DNA from: Hawksworthiomyces lignivorus
Taxonomy: Eukaryota; Ascomycota; Sordariomycetes; Ophiostomatales; Ophiostomataceae
Assembly: GCA_002917075.1 (NCBI GenBank)
Contig: NTMA01000002.1
Coordinates: 682,001-746,000 of the forward strand
Length of the DNA: 64,000 nucleotides
Direction of reading: 5' to 3'
The position numbers were made by a program, and so were the translations under genes. The notes beneath the pieces are model-generated. The model did no database searches, was not told where the DNA came from, and saw only the letters and a list, made by a program, of their open reading frames with translations. Positions 35,402 to 48,000 of this stretch are shown here, piece by piece. Position 1 is the stretch's first letter, and every line of letters begins with the position of its first letter.

Positions 35402-36656
35402 ATCGACGCTGCAGAATTCATCGACGCTAAATTCACGGATAATAAATTCACAGCATGCGGTCCATTCCGTGAGAAACCGTTGTCACGAGTCAAAAGGCGG
35501 GGTCTTGGGTCTGCTTTGCCACAAAACGATATTACTTGTGAGCGAGTTCCTTGTTTTTGCTCGACGATGTTGTTACTCCGCTCTCGCTTTGGTGAGCAAG
35601 AAGTGGAAGATGGAGTAGACTAGTAGCGTAATTGTGGTGGAGCTGACTAGGTATTAAGAGGTTACTCCAGGTTGAGCAATAAACACAGCAAAGTGAGAAG
35701 TGTATTCTTAACAGACTAAAATCTGTGAAAGATGCTCCGCTCGACACTTTATCTTAGGTAAAATCCTCACAATGTCAGTCGACCTAGGGCTTTACAGCTG
35801 TGCTTGTACTCCCCCTATTAAGCATCTCATACACTATGTGCTAGGAGCCAACTGCCAGAGCACTCATGCACTATTTCTGATATAGACTAGGTTTACTTTT
35901 TTCCTTGTTCATTTCATTTCATCTTGTTTTATTTTATTTGATAAAACTTAAATTCCACTACTAAATCCCTGTAGTGGTTCGCTGAAGTTGGCGAGATTAC
36001 CGAGATAACTCAATTAAAGCAACTCTAACCGTCTTTCAAATATCTCCAAATAAAAAGGAAAAAAGAATTCAATCATTAATATTATAGAGCAGTGTGCATG
36101 TTCAGTTTACTTTTGCTCAACTGCTGTTCTCCTTGGTTCGTAATGACGGCATGTCGCGAAATTTCTCAAGAGTCCCCAGGCCTTCATTACAGTGTGTCGT
36201 GTCAGAGTTGCACATTGCTGCTGATCCTCCAGCATGAGATGCTGGCTTATTGAGGGTATTTTGCATTGGAGTCCGTTAGTTTTGCAGTTCACTAATTAGC
36301 TCTGTCGTCTTTGATTTTCATGAGAGCTGGGAGGCCAAAGACACATCCAATCTCTGTAGACCTCTTCAAAGTTTCAAAAACAGACTGAGGTTCGAGATTA
36401 CGTTCAATCGATTTAGTCTATTCATGTTATCCACACAATCAGATACAATTACAGAGGCTTCCCAGCTTCCAATCAACGTCTCACTCCTCGAAGCTCAATT
36501 TCTACACTCAGATTACCCTCGCCTATTAGTTTTCGGCCTTCACCTAGGTTGAGCTGGCCGTTTGCTTGCTCCGGCATTGACGTAGTCCTGGGCCCAGGCC
36601 TCACTTAAGCCCACATATGTGGGTCCATCTGTTTGCTACATCACTGTACTCCAATG
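35402..36656. other. Spacer, no gene seen
   Basis: AT-rich upstream region of the regulator; nothing supported. Confidence 0.5.
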
Positions 36657-36955
36657 CATTGAGTCGTAGGTGAGAGAACCCGCCCTCCTCTGCGCAGTGT
36701 TACAGAGAGGTGGAGGATTTAGCCGTCTGAAACTATTCTGCCCTCTCTCTCGCCGCCCTGAGGCCATATAAAAGGAAGAGCCAGAGGCCGACCCGGCCCC
36801 AAGGCTGCTGCAGTCTCACCACAAAACTTAGCCTCCTACGCAGCAAGGGAGGCAACTTCGTGGCCTCCTTGCACCAAGAAAGCTGAGCAGCCCTCAGATC
36901 AGACACCTGAAATCCACTCCAGGTGATACTGATGAGTTGTAGTGGTCTTGGTGGT
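36657..36955 (-). repeat. Diverged dispersed repeat, copy 2
   Basis: Its reverse complement aligns with 641-1088, sharing the GTGGTGAGACTGCAG, GGGTCGGCCTCTGGC and CTAAATCCTCCACCTC blocks. On the plus strand it has a TATA-like CATATAAAAGG at about 36765-36776. It lacks the extra ~160 bp of copy 1. Confidence 0.7.
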
Positions 36956-37054
36956 TAGGTAGAATCAAGGGGTCAGCCCATCTCGTCCTCAGTATATTCA
37001 CTTCGATTCAAATTTGACTCTCTTCCCTTCTCTCTCTTCTCTCTTCTTTGCCAG

Positions 37055-37182
37055 CCTTGGCTCCAATAGCTAGGTGCTTCATCTCAGACACAAAGAACAA
37101 CCTTGGCTGGCTCCAATGCCCAGCTGCTTCGTCTCAGACATAAAGGACGGTTCTGGCTCTAATGCTTACCTGCTTTATCTCA
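37055..37182 (+). repeat. Three imperfect direct repeats (about 45 bp each)
   Basis: Three consecutive units share the pattern TTGGCTCCAAT-n-GCTnCTTCnTCTCAGACA-AAAG; the third is the most diverged. They lie just downstream of repeat copy 2 and may belong to the same element. Confidence 0.6.
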
Positions 37183-37491
37183 CGATTTGATCTGCTTTTA
37201 TGTTTCGTGATACGGAGTCGGTACGTCATAGTTACGCGGTGAAACTCTTTCTCTATTGCCCTGCTAACCTCGAGGATTAGCAGCAGAAAGTGGAAAACAA
37301 CAAAGAACATCACGTCGGGTCAATCCACAACACAGACTTTTCTTCATCTTTCTGCACACTGCTACAAGAAAAATCGTCACTTTGACGCTGGCCGTCAGAC
37401 TTTCAGCTACCTTCTTCCTTCATCACTTTCTTTTCTTTCCCCTCATCACCATCTTCGCACGGCCTTGCCTTAGGTCTTGCCCAAGTTCAGA

Positions 37492-38063
37492 ATGGAATCA
37501 ACGAATACCCCCTCAAAGGGCGATGGCCAGCCTGTCTATAAGATGAAATCTAAGACGTGCAGGTTGTTATTTCTTGAAAAAGAGGCATTTATTGGTGGTG
37601 TGAGCTTTGGCCACACTGAACAAACCCCTGTAGACGCCATCTGGGCAATATCGCAGATGACGTCCAGCTGATCGGGGAGCTCCTGAACTACCTGGGACCA
37701 GAGGCAACAGTAAAGAATGTTGGCATCATCACGCCGTACACTGCAATGACCGGCCTATTACGCGAATACCTGGACAAAGAACCTGGGCTACTAGGTGACG
37801 TTGCCGTCAACACAACCGATAATTTCCGAGGGCAGGAAAGATCCTTCATATTCTATGTTCTCGCTTCAACTGCCGCCACAGGACCTGGTCATACAGCAAA
37901 TCGCAGGCGCACAAACGTTGGCATTACGCGGCACACCGATGGGCTCTTTGTCATCGGTGATGTGGATACAGTTAGCAATGATAAGAAAAAGATGATCGTC
38001 GAGACAGAATATGGCGGGACTATTTACGTCGGCACACGCGATCTTTCTATGCTCTTAAAATAG
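37492..38063 (+). pseudogene. C-terminal fragment of an SF1 (UPF1/NAM7-like) helicase
   Basis: The segment 37640-38063 encodes NVGIITPYTAM, NTTDNFRGQERSFIFYV and NRRRTNVGITRHTDGLFVIGD, which correspond to motifs IV, V and VI of the UPF1/DNA2-like helicase core. Upstream, from an ATG at 37492, a different frame (MESTNTPSKGDG to ISQMTSS) ends in a stop near 37671, and no intron resolves the change. The N-terminal RecA domain with the Walker motifs is absent. This is a truncated, frameshifted remnant. A CT-rich leader (37420-37480) precedes it, and motif VI has T-R-H-T where T-R-A-R/K is usual. Helicase fragments of this type are often found near mobile elements. Confidence 0.65.
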
Positions 38064-38318
38064 CCCAAGACGAAGAAGTGTGTCGCTCATGTGCAGTCTT
38101 AAGACTCGTCTTCTAGCTTGAGCAGTGGTGGTCAGGATGGCTGGGGCAATGATGGTCAAGCTTGACTAACAGCGATGTGGGACAATGTACAAGTGCTTCT
38201 ACAGACGTGGCAGTGTTTGTCGAGTTCGGTAGCGCAAAATAAAGACTCATGTAATACGAGCTAACTAAAACATACAAAATGCACGGCTCGCCGCTTCTTG
38301 CGGAATGTTAACTTGCGG

Positions 38319-40118
38319 TCACCATATTCTGAACCTCTGCATCGACTCGCAGCTTGTTTCTTCCCATACTTGGCCCTTCCACAAAGTTGGCGTGAATGCA
38401 GCGCCCACCAATTGGTATCGCTCTCCGACATTCAGATGCCGAGCTATATTTTCATGTTCTATTTGTGCAGATTCCGAGACCTCATACGGCCGCAGAGCCC
38501 ATACCGTGCGCGCCCCGTACATTGTGCACAAGAGATCGTTCTCCTTCAAATCAGCTGGTCCAATGCCAAGTCTGCCAGCTCTTGTCCGGAAGAACGTGCG
38601 GCCACGGCACCGCCCGACATCGCGCGAGGAGATTAAGTTTGGAGGATACAGCACAGATGTTAAGATCTCCTCTGCTAGCTTATATTCCTTTGCCAGTTGG
38701 TTCACCGGTGAGCTCTTAAGCCGAGCGGCAAGCGTAGTGAGAGTTCCTAGGCTCTCAAGAGATACGCCGTGCGGGACAGGGATCGTATTTTGAATGATTT
38801 CTAAGCATTCGCCAAGGTATGGAAGATATCGCTGAAGATATCGGACGTAGTCGTCTTGTACCAATAAGGTCGGTATGGTACTAGACGTTTTAGTAGTGCG
38901 CTCCACTGCATCAACTGCCAGCCCGCAAAGCTCGAGCGAGTCGTCTTCGTTCACCTGCATGAAAGGCACGATGCGACGAAACCTACCCCCAGGAATTCCA
39001 GCAAGGGCTTCCGACCACTGCGCAAGGGGCGTGATGATTGCGCCGTCTTTTTCAGCGTGCCAGTCGGGACACCAAGACGGCAACGACGGGTTAGTGGCCG
39101 TCCGCAAGTTGTTTTCGATCAGTTCCATCGCCAAATTCGTGTCACGCTCGATATGAAGTTTGACGATGCTCAAAAAGGTCTCGTGGTACTTTGCTACTGC
39201 GGCGTCGCTGTAGTCAACTAGTTTCGCATCCCGGACAAATTGTTGGTATCTCCTGTTCACCAAGCCCAGGACTGCCCACACTCTATCCACAGGAAGTGAG
39301 TAGCCTCGCTCCCAGCTTAATAGGAGAAGCATAGGCAGCGTTGCAGGGATCCCTCTTCGCCTAGAGCTCCTAAGAAAGTCGATATTTGGAACATTAGCGT
39401 GGCCGCTTGTGTTCTTATTAGGCATAATCAGAAGGAAGAGGTGTGTCTGCGCAGATGCTGTGAATAAAGTACTCAACGCATCCCAAGAGATCGACTTGTA
39501 GCCACACAATAGGACAGGTTCTTTTGACTGAACAATTTCTTGAAGTGTCCATAGTCGGTAAAACCACGGCCGTCGTAGGAGACCTCTGACGGCTTCCCAC
39601 TCCCGCGCGTCCGCCGGCGGTAAACCATAATTGGCGAGTCTTTCACGAATCACAAAAGCATCATTCGGATTTCTGACACTCAGTAGCCTCTGCGCTAGAC
39701 TTTCTATATTTTCCATTGCAAGATCGCTGTTATCAGCTGCTTCACCGAGCCACACTAGCGTACGCGAAGCATTTTCATAAACATCGCCCATCAGCGGCAC
39801 CTGGTCTGCCTTCTCATCAGGGTCTTTTTGGTTCAAGCAGATGGCGTCAATCCATAACGGCCGCGTCGGCCCAAGTTTGCAATTATGAAGAAAAGACAGA
39901 GTTCTGAAAAGAGTGGTTCTAATCGTCAACGGCGCCCCGTTGCACGCCACCGTGGTAGTCGACAGGTCGTCGCCCCAAGCATAGCTAACGGCATCGTAGT
40001 CTGGTGCTTCTGTCCGCAAATAAGTGTGAAGATCCAGCGTCGCAGTCACATCGTCGATGCTGCGGACAGTGAGCAAGCGAATGCTGGTCGGTCCGAGTCG
40101 CCCATAAAGCGAAGTCAT
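38319..40118 (-). CDS. HET-domain protein (599 aa, single exon)
   Basis: An intronless HET-domain protein, the class that mediates incompatibility cell death in filamentous ascomycetes. The domain covers about 38-200: YDAVSYAWGDD, LWIDAICLNQKDPDEKADQVPLMG, TLVWLGEA and RRPWFYRLWTLQEI. The remaining part has PVDRVWAVLGLV and PSWCPDW, both usual in this family, and a C-terminal HLNVGERYQLVGAAF block. The start at 40118 is the first ATG of the frame and gives a normal N-terminus. It is not part of an NLR: no NB-ARC or repeat follows. It lies near a helicase remnant and repeats. Confidence 0.9.
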   Translation of the reverse strand: MTSLYGRLGPTSIRLLTVRSIDDVTATLDLHTYLRTEAPDYDAVSYAWGDDLSTTTVACNGAPLTIRTTLFRTLSFLHNCKLGPTRPLWIDAICLNQKDPDEKADQVPLMGDVYENASRTLVWLGEAADNSDLAMENIESLAQRLLSVRNPNDAFVIRERLANYGLPPADAREWEAVRGLLRRPWFYRLWTLQEIVQSKEPVLLCGYKSISWDALSTLFTASAQTHLFLLIMPNKNTSGHANVPNIDFLRSSRRRGIPATLPMLLLLSWERGYSLPVDRVWAVLGLVNRRYQQFVRDAKLVDYSDAAVAKYHETFLSIVKLHIERDTNLAMELIENNLRTATNPSLPSWCPDWHAEKDGAIITPLAQWSEALAGIPGGRFRRIVPFMQVNEDDSLELCGLAVDAVERTTKTSSTIPTLLVQDDYVRYLQRYLPYLGECLEIIQNTIPVPHGVSLESLGTLTTLAARLKSSPVNQLAKEYKLAEEILTSVLYPPNLISSRDVGRCRGRTFFRTRAGRLGIGPADLKENDLLCTMYGARTVWALRPYEVSESAQIEHENIARHLNVGERYQLVGAAFTPTLWKGQVWEETSCESMQRFRIW

Positions 40119-42461
40119 CGCCTAGTGAGACTCTGTAGGCGGATTGCGACAGTAGTAAAAGGGTCGTTGAGTTTTAGAAAGCAGAAAACAAAGCACACTG
40201 CCGTCTTCCGAGAAGACTAGCCACCTTTTATGGTGATAGTCGGGATACCCTTCCTAAGCAGGATGCTAAATCTAGGGGGATGTCTCGACGCTGCAGCAAG
40301 AAGGTCAGCTGTTCAAGCTACCGCTTTTGGCTAGCGCGGGCCCCTGCTTTGGTGGTCTTTGGAGTTTCAAAGTACATTGGTGCGGCTGCTCAAGGTATCG
40401 CAAAATGTGGCGGTTGCCAGACGAGGAATTCGTGCCAATCGTTTTCGTAAGCCTCTCAAGCTGATGCTGCGGCTGCAATCTCGACGCGGCGCAGGGTGGC
40501 TAAGACATCAAACCGCTGTGCGTCCACCTGTTTATCTTTCCATCCATGCGCCCTGCTAGCAATCGACCCGTATTGCGAACTTGCCAACGTCTTATAAATC
40601 TTTGTTTTATTCATTTAAGCCATCCGTGGGATGCTAGCTTCTCTATGGGCGCTGACTTGAATAGGCCCGATGATTTATACTACCGCATTACGTTCAACAC
40701 CCTCAACATGCTATATACAGGCGCCCGCGAACCGCAAAACGTGGAGTACCGCTGCCAAAGACACTTCTGGCAGGCCCATGCCTAGGGGCTGCGAGGACCT
40801 CTGCCGCCTCCTGTCTATCCAGTTCAAAGCATATGCCTGGAAGGACGACGACGACCTCCAGCAGGAGGAACTGCTAGCGGCGGCAGAGGATATTAAGCCG
40901 CAAGAGGCGATGTATTACCTGCTCCTCCGCTGGAACGCCAGCAGCGGCTAGACCGAGCGGGAAGAGGCTTCTGTTCGGGAGCCAGTTGCCCGCGAGCTGT
41001 GGGCTGAGAGAGCGGCCAAAGCAATGCCTCCGGTTGGATCCTGGTGGGCCTACACAGCGACGAAGAGAGTATCCAGGTTATAAGCACTGTAATGCCTCCG
41101 AGCTTTGAACATTTTCGTTGCTGGTGGGCAGCCTCGGCTGCTGCATATACGAGATGCTTTTTCTTTTGGCAGAAAAGAGGACGCCTCGCCAATAGTCGCA
41201 CCCGTGGGAGGATCGCCGGTCGCGTGTTGTAGTCTGATGGGCCGGAAGTGCCATTCTAGCTTGTACCGCTGTAGGAGAAAAGGCCTTTGGTACTGCTATT
41301 AAAAGCGTAATGAACTGAACATAGCGCAACTGACAGTCGTCTGTAGGTTCTCTCGCTGCCTACCCACCTACACTGGCGGCAGGCGAATATAGCTAAGCGA
41401 TTGGGTCATCAAAATTCTCTCTTACATTAATGATGTCCTTGAATAAGACAGCGGCATGCTTGATCTCGTCGTTGTCACAATTTCTGCGTGTCGCGGGAGC
41501 AGGTGTGTCGGACAGAATGACCATCACATTTTCTCTCGCTTCCGTTTGGCCTTGGCCCTGTTTTGTTTTTGACAGATTTTCTTGAGCTTATTTCTGACGT
41601 GCTATTTATCTTCAAGCCAGGGCGCCGTTAGCCATGTAAGTTGTTGAAAAAGAAAGTTTTGCAATGCGACGAGCTGCCATTTAGAGAAGCGGATCAGCGT
41701 GGTGGACTGTCATGGTTCGTATTTTTCTTTTTTTGTTCCCTTCGTATTCGGAGGAACGTGGCAAAGCAAAAGTATACGAGACGCTAACAGGCAGCTGCCC
41801 ATGCCTAAATGTTGTTTTGGTCAATGCACTGAACCACTCCGAGCTCTCCGAAAGATAGCGTGTTACAGTCCTGTGGAAACAGTAAGCATTTATTGCTCGG
41901 ATAAATTGTAAAAAAAAAAGAGCCTAGGATTGTAAGTAACATGATGGGTTTTACGACAGTGAATGTAAACCTGCGTTCAGATAAAATATGAGACAAAAAA
42001 AAGAAGCTGACTAGTCGAATATGAAGAATAGCCGATCGCAGTGACAAAAATCACACTTGCTGGCGCGATCTCAAAATTGGGTCCGTCTGTTAATTGGAAG
42101 GAATGGACAACAGTCTGTCGTATTGGTTTTCAAGCGAACAAAGCCATCAAATACAGTCTTACACAAGTGGAAAAAAAAAAGTGCATGCAATCAAGGATTA
42201 AGGGGTGGCTCTGTTTACTTGTACTGCCCGTTTAGCACTATACAAACGCCTTTGTCGGTGTGCCTTTTTAGACTGTTTTTAATTATACACCACTGAGACT
42301 GGGTAGGAGTAGCTGAGACAATCTGGCAGTGGTTGTTCAGTGAAGGCTGAGTAACCCCTGAACCTATTTATTTATCATCGTGGCTACATCACCCGTTTTT
42401 CTTCTCGGATCGAGAATTACGAAAGGTTGTGTTTTCGTCAAACCGCCAGCAATCTTTCACG
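40119..42461. other. 2.3-kb spacer, possible degenerate coding remnants
   Basis: A patch at about 40640-41300 is more GC-rich and has interrupted frames (for example RLLSIQFKAYAWKDDDD then a stop). No family is recognised. The rest is AT-rich. Confidence 0.4.
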
Positions 42462-43570
42462 ATGCATTTGCCAGTTCTAAAGAAGAGCTGGAAGCCGATT
42501 GCAGCTGCGACGTTAGTGTCAATATGGCTTGTGTGGCTCAGCTTGCCACAGAAACTGGTGAGCTTCATCTAGGCATGTCAAGGTCGCTAAGCGGACACCG
42601 CTGACCGCGTCAAGGTGTCTAGAACGAATCTCCTGAACGGTCCGTTTTGGCAGAACGCCGGCACCCGGCCTCTCGTGATCTACGTCTACGCCGAGGCGCA
42701 ACATGCGCCGGCGAACCTGGACTACTTTATCAAGAAAGGCCTCAACGACGCAGCAGACTTCATATTCGTGTTCAACGGCGACACGGACGCCAGCAGCCGG
42801 ATCCCGTCACGCCCAAATATTAAAATCGTGCAGCGCGAGAACAGATGTTACGACCTCGGCGCTATAGGAGAGATCCTGCAGAAGGACGCGCTGTGGAAGC
42901 GGTACAAGCGCTTCATCACCCTCAATGCCAGCGTCCGCGGCCCGTTCTTGCCGTATCACAGCAACCAGTGCTGGATGGATGTATTCCTGGGCAAGATTAC
43001 GAGCAAGGTCAAGGTAAAGCTTGCGCCTCTTTTTTCAATCCTATTTTTTTGTGATCCGTTCTTGGGAGGAGACACTGACTAGCCCCCGTCCCGAAGCTCG
43101 TCGGAACCACTATGAACTGCAACCCCCGACGACACGTCCAGTCTATGCTGCTTGCCACCGACAATGTCGGCATGGGCCTCCTCCTCGATCCCAACTTGGC
43201 GCACTCCGTGCCAAATGAAGACACCTGGGGCTCGAACGAGGACCCGACTGGGCTGTCAGTATGCTACGAGAGCATGGGCCAGGCGATGCATGGCGAGATC
43301 GGGCTCTCAGATCTGATACGCGCCCATGGCTACGAAGTCGACTGCATGCTCTCGGCCGTCGCCGCCGAGACGCCTGAGCGTTATTGCGAGAACAACAATA
43401 ATCCAGGAGACATCTTATTCCAGAATGCTTACTATGGGTTCAACGTGCACCCATATGAGGTCGTGTTCATGAAGACCAATAGGAACATTGATCCCAAAGT
43501 GGTCGACACGTTAACAAAATGGCACCTGAGCCGGAATATGTCAAGTTGGGACACTTGTGGCAGGGCTTAA
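42462..43570 (+). CDS. Membrane-anchored RgpF-like (rhamnan-synthesis F type) protein (322 aa)
   Basis: Probably a type II membrane protein of the secretory pathway with a glycosyltransferase-like domain. Exons 42462-42557, 42615-43013 and 43097-43570 join in frame (969 nt). Exon 1 encodes a basic N-terminus and one TM helix (about 12-27, KPIAAATLVSIWLVWL). The domain has PLVIYVYAEA, DFIFVFNGDTD, CYDLGAIGEIL, YKRFITLNASVRGPFLPY, LVGTTMNC and HVQSM, which follow the YDxGA...NDSVxGPxxP...HxQS pattern of bacterial RgpF proteins. Those act in rhamnose-glucose polysaccharide assembly; the fungal role is unknown. The exon 2 acceptor (AAG before 42615) is the only one that keeps frame, so the N-terminal join is inferred. 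Confidence 0.65.
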
Positions 43571-45092
43571 AATGGGATGGAAAATGGTCTAGAAAACGTT
43601 TAATGTCTTTCTTTTCTGCACTAATGATAATAGTAATAGAACATGCATTTGAAAAGCCATAAAAGCCGTCGTAAACTCTTTTGCTTCTGTCCGCATTTCC
43701 CCCGTAGTAAAGCGCGAGAACAACCGCGGCAGGCAGTCAGCAGATTTCGTCCGAAACTCAGTGGTCCAAATTTGCTCTCTCTGTGCTGATGTGGTCATCA
43801 ATACGATAAAGAAAAAAGCAGGGACATCACATTTTACAAGGGCAAGGTCTAGACTCGCCCATTACGCTAAGTGTTCGGCGTGGGGCTGATTTGCTTCGAG
43901 CGACCTCTTGATGGAAAGAGGCTAAGTCGAAATAGTACGGTATAGGGTCATCTTGAAATAATATTGCGTTTGATGTCAGTGGCCGATTCCTACTCGTATT
44001 CCCAATTTAATGTTGAAATGACTGCTCCAAAGTCGGACACTTAAGCGTCGAAAAAGCTTGAATTGTGGGGGGACTTGGCATGGCGATGGAGGCTAGGCCG
44101 CATCAAGCAGGAAGAACATGCCTGTTGACATGCCTGTTGGCAGTCCTGTTAGTTATGGTTATGTATTATGTTACTTCATTCGGCACTCCGTAGGCAGGCC
44201 CCTGTCCCCTGTTTGAAATAAGGAAGAAGCAAATACGACTGACTGCAATAAGACATGTGCGAGCCCTATATACGGAGTAGTTATGCCCTATCTCCTGCAT
44301 GAGCAGGGGCGTACGGGTATTCCGTTCTTTTGCCTGTGGCAGCACTCCGTATGGCATGGTCAGGCAACTTTAATAAAACGAACCCATAAGCGGAAAATAT
44401 AAGCATAAGCTTTTATAATTTGATAAAAGTACCGCAGTTCAATACCGACACTCCTTTCTAGGATACACTCATCTTTTGAGTTTGCCTAGTCTACTGTAAT
44501 TTTGCGCCATCACTGAAATGTACAAAAATACCTTGTCAGAGGCACCTTTCTCAAGTATTTCCTCTTACCGCCACGAATGGCCTTTGGTTGCCGCCTTCAG
44601 CGACTCAAAGTCGTTTTTCTCTCGTCAATAATTACAAGACGCTAGGCTTGGGCCTCCTCGTTGATAACACTCCCGACCACCGTTTTGCAGAACGGACTGT
44701 TGAAGAGAGCTCTGTCGACACCTTATAGGCACGACGAGGCAAATGATTGAACAGCTTAGCTCTACGACGCGATTTCGGTATGCTACTACTTTATAGATAC
44801 ATCAGATGATCTGTTGGAAATCGCACTGTAATTCCAGACATGTCGTTGTACCTGCTAGGTGCGATAGCCTAGTCCTGCTGAGAATAGCTGAACATACACT
44901 AGTTGTAAAGCCTCTACATCAACCCTCCTTGATGTCATAGGTAGTGCCGTTATGAAGACTTGCATTCAACAATGAGATGTTTGAAGTTTTATATTAAATC
45001 AAAACGAAATCGATCTCGACAGACTATCAAACTATCCATTATTCATCATTCTATCCGTCCTCGTCATTCTCATTCTTCATGAATCATTGCTC
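43571..45092. other. Spacer left of the PKS cluster
   Basis: 1.5 kb without a supported gene; marks the visible left edge of the polyketide cluster. Confidence 0.5.
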
Positions 45093-48000
45093 TTAAGCCT
45101 TTCCAGCTGCAACTAGCTTGCTCTTCACCGCAATCTTCCGCGCAAACACTCCCATCGGCTCTGCCGCCAGAATCTCCAGCAGCGCCATATTCGCCTGCAG
45201 CTCTCTAGTAATCCAATTGCGGACCTCCAGCGCCACCAGTGAATCCACTCCATAGCGGTACATCGGCCTACCGGGATCGACCTCCGACAGTGGCATCTGC
45301 AGGATCTCCGCCGTCTTGTGTACGAGCGCATCCGTAATAATGGGCACGGCTTCATCCAGAGTGGACGCAGTCGCGAGACGAGTAGCTGGCGACGATGCGG
45401 CGGATGAGGCGTCTTGATCTGCGGAAGAGGGCGACGATGTAATGCTCAGCACGTTCAGTGGGCCAAACCGCGGATCGCTGAAATGCTCTGGCCGCTCCAA
45501 TCCGAACCGGGCCATGACATCTGCCGTCCCGAGGCCGGTACACACCTGCGCAGGAGGAAGCACCTCTCCTTTCCATTCGCTGTGGATCAAGCTCTTCATC
45601 AGCGCGTGGAAGGGCTTTTCGCGGATCCCGAGAATGGCCTCCCAGTCGGCGAGCTTGCCCGTCGTGCCCTGCTCGGCGAGAATTCCGACGTCGCGCATGA
45701 TGCCCAGATCGACCGCCACGCCTTTGAGGCCCTGGCTGCGGCGGTGATGTGCGAGGGCGTCTTGGAACGTGTTGGCGGCAGCATACTGCGTCTGGCCGGG
45801 GTAGCCGAAGATGCCGGATATAGAAGAGCAGATGAGGAAGAAGTCCAGCGGCCGCGCGGGAGAGAAATAGTTGTGCAGATTGAGTGTGCCTTGGATCTTG
45901 GGCCGCATGGGCTGCGACCAATCCGTGTAGGAAATTTTCTCAAAGAGCGTGTCGCGCAGCATCATGGCCATCTGGATCACGCCTGCGACGGGCGGGAGCT
46001 CAGCAGCGCACTGTTGCATAGCAGAGAGGAAGGCCGACTCGTCTGCTACGTCTGCGCGATAGGCTTTGGCTACGGCACCGAAACTAGTGAGATCTTGTAT
46101 GGTGGCTTTGGCGCTGGTACTAACATCGCCAGAGCGGGATATGAAAGCGATGTGCCGTGCCCCACAGGCGACAAATTCACGCGCGAGGCTGCGCCCAAGG
46201 CCGCCGAGACCGCCAACAAAGAGGTAGGTACTATGGGGATTGAGACGGAGGCTATCTTTAGCTTTGCAGAGTACGGGTGCTTGAGCCTGGTCCCCGAACG
46301 AGAGGACGAGTTTGCCGCGATGCTTGCCCTGTTGCATTGTACGGAACGCCGTCTCTAGCTCCGCCACAGGGTACACTGTCAACGGGTACGCCGTGCCCAG
46401 AACACCCTTATGCACAAGGGCAAAGACGTCTGATAGGATCTGTCCCAGCGCATCAAGGCCCTCGGGGTCAAAGAAATTAGCTATGTTGATGAATGCAAAG
46501 GTTGTGCTGCGGCTGAACGGGCGCATGTCCAGGCGCATGTTGTTCGTGATATCGCGTAGCCCGATCTCGACGAATGTGCCAAAAGGCGCGAGACAAGACC
46601 AAGAGACCCGGAGCAACTCGCCAGACAACGAGTTGAGCACACAGTCAACGCCGCGGCCGCCTGTGACTCGCTTGATGGCTTTGGCGAAGCTGGCATCACG
46701 AGAGTAGAAGATGTGCGCTTCTGGTACTTTGTACTTCTCTTTCAGGAGACGACGCTTGTCCTCGCTGCTAACAGTCGCATAAACAACGAGGTCTAAGTGA
46801 GCAGCCAATTGCAGAGCCGCTTGCCCCACACCGCCGGCAGCAGAATGGATGAGAACCGATTGACCCGGACGCAGTTTGGCGATGTTGACAAGCGCATGGT
46901 AGGCCGTGGTGTGGACCATCGGCAGGGCGGCGGCTTCTTCGAAAGACATGGAGTCAGGGATGGTCACGGCAAGACGGTGATCGACGCGGAGCTTGGTGGC
47001 ATGCATGCCCTCCCAGAGAATCGTTACGCGGTCGCCAGGTTGGAAGCGTGCGGCCGCTGCCTTACCTGCGGCGGTGACGATGCCGCTGGCTTCTTGGCCG
47101 ATGAGAGAGACTTCGACGAGGCCCATGGCCGCCATGATGTCTTTGAAGCTGAAGATTGTGTTAATGGATATATACATACATTTCTGGAAAAAAAAAAAGA
47201 GGGGGGGGGGGGTTTAGCTTACTTGACACCTGTTGCTTTCACATCGACCTCGATTTCAGTATCTTCTAGTGGACCCTTCGCGCGGTCGTCCTCGATGAAC
47301 GTCAACGTGTCCATGAGTCCTGGCTTCATAATCGTGAGCCTCAGAGGTCTCTCTTGATCATTCAACCGCTCAACACGAACGGAGTCCTCCAGACAGCGGC
47401 GCACGTCTTCGTTCCCCTCGGGACTGCTGAAGATGCGAGCAACCTGGAGCATACCGCCACGCTCCCGAAACTCGTCGTCTTTGGTATCCGAGGAGATAAT
47501 ACGACCTGCCAATGCTGGGCCGCACTGCCACGCCGTCTCTAGGCTGCTAAGATGCAAGACTTGAAACCTGAGACCCGCCACCTCGCTCCTCATAGTCCTT
47601 CGGATGCCATCGACCACGCCCATCGATGGATTGTCGCCGGCTGTGATCCAGAGCAAGCGGTCGCTGCTTAGCAGAAGCTTGCGGACGCTGTGGAAATCCG
47701 GCTCCGAGAGGGCATCCAGAAGGGGCTGCTCGAGTTCGAGCAGCGAGATGAAAGTCTTGCCCTCGAGGTTGGCGGCTGCCTGCTCACTGATATCGGCCCA
47801 ATTGGTCGCGGCCACTCTGTAGCCATGGTCGCGGAGGACGGCCTGCAGAGCACAATTGAAAGAGTAGATGCCGGTGCTTGTTTTTGTAGGCTCGATGATG
47901 ATCAAGTCGGGCTGAACAGAGGTACCGTTGGTGCGTCCATTGATGTGTCCACTAGTGTGTCCATTGGTGTGTCCGTTTGTGTGCCCGTTAGCAGATTGCC

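Noticed and set aside
40640..41300. GC-richer patch with short frames on both strands
   Set aside because: Interrupted frames and no recognisable family; it could be a decayed element but cannot be named.
45414..46358. 314-codon open frame antisense to the HR-PKS
   Set aside because: It lies opposite the ER/KR coding sequence, has no domain, and its openness follows from the codon bias of the real gene.
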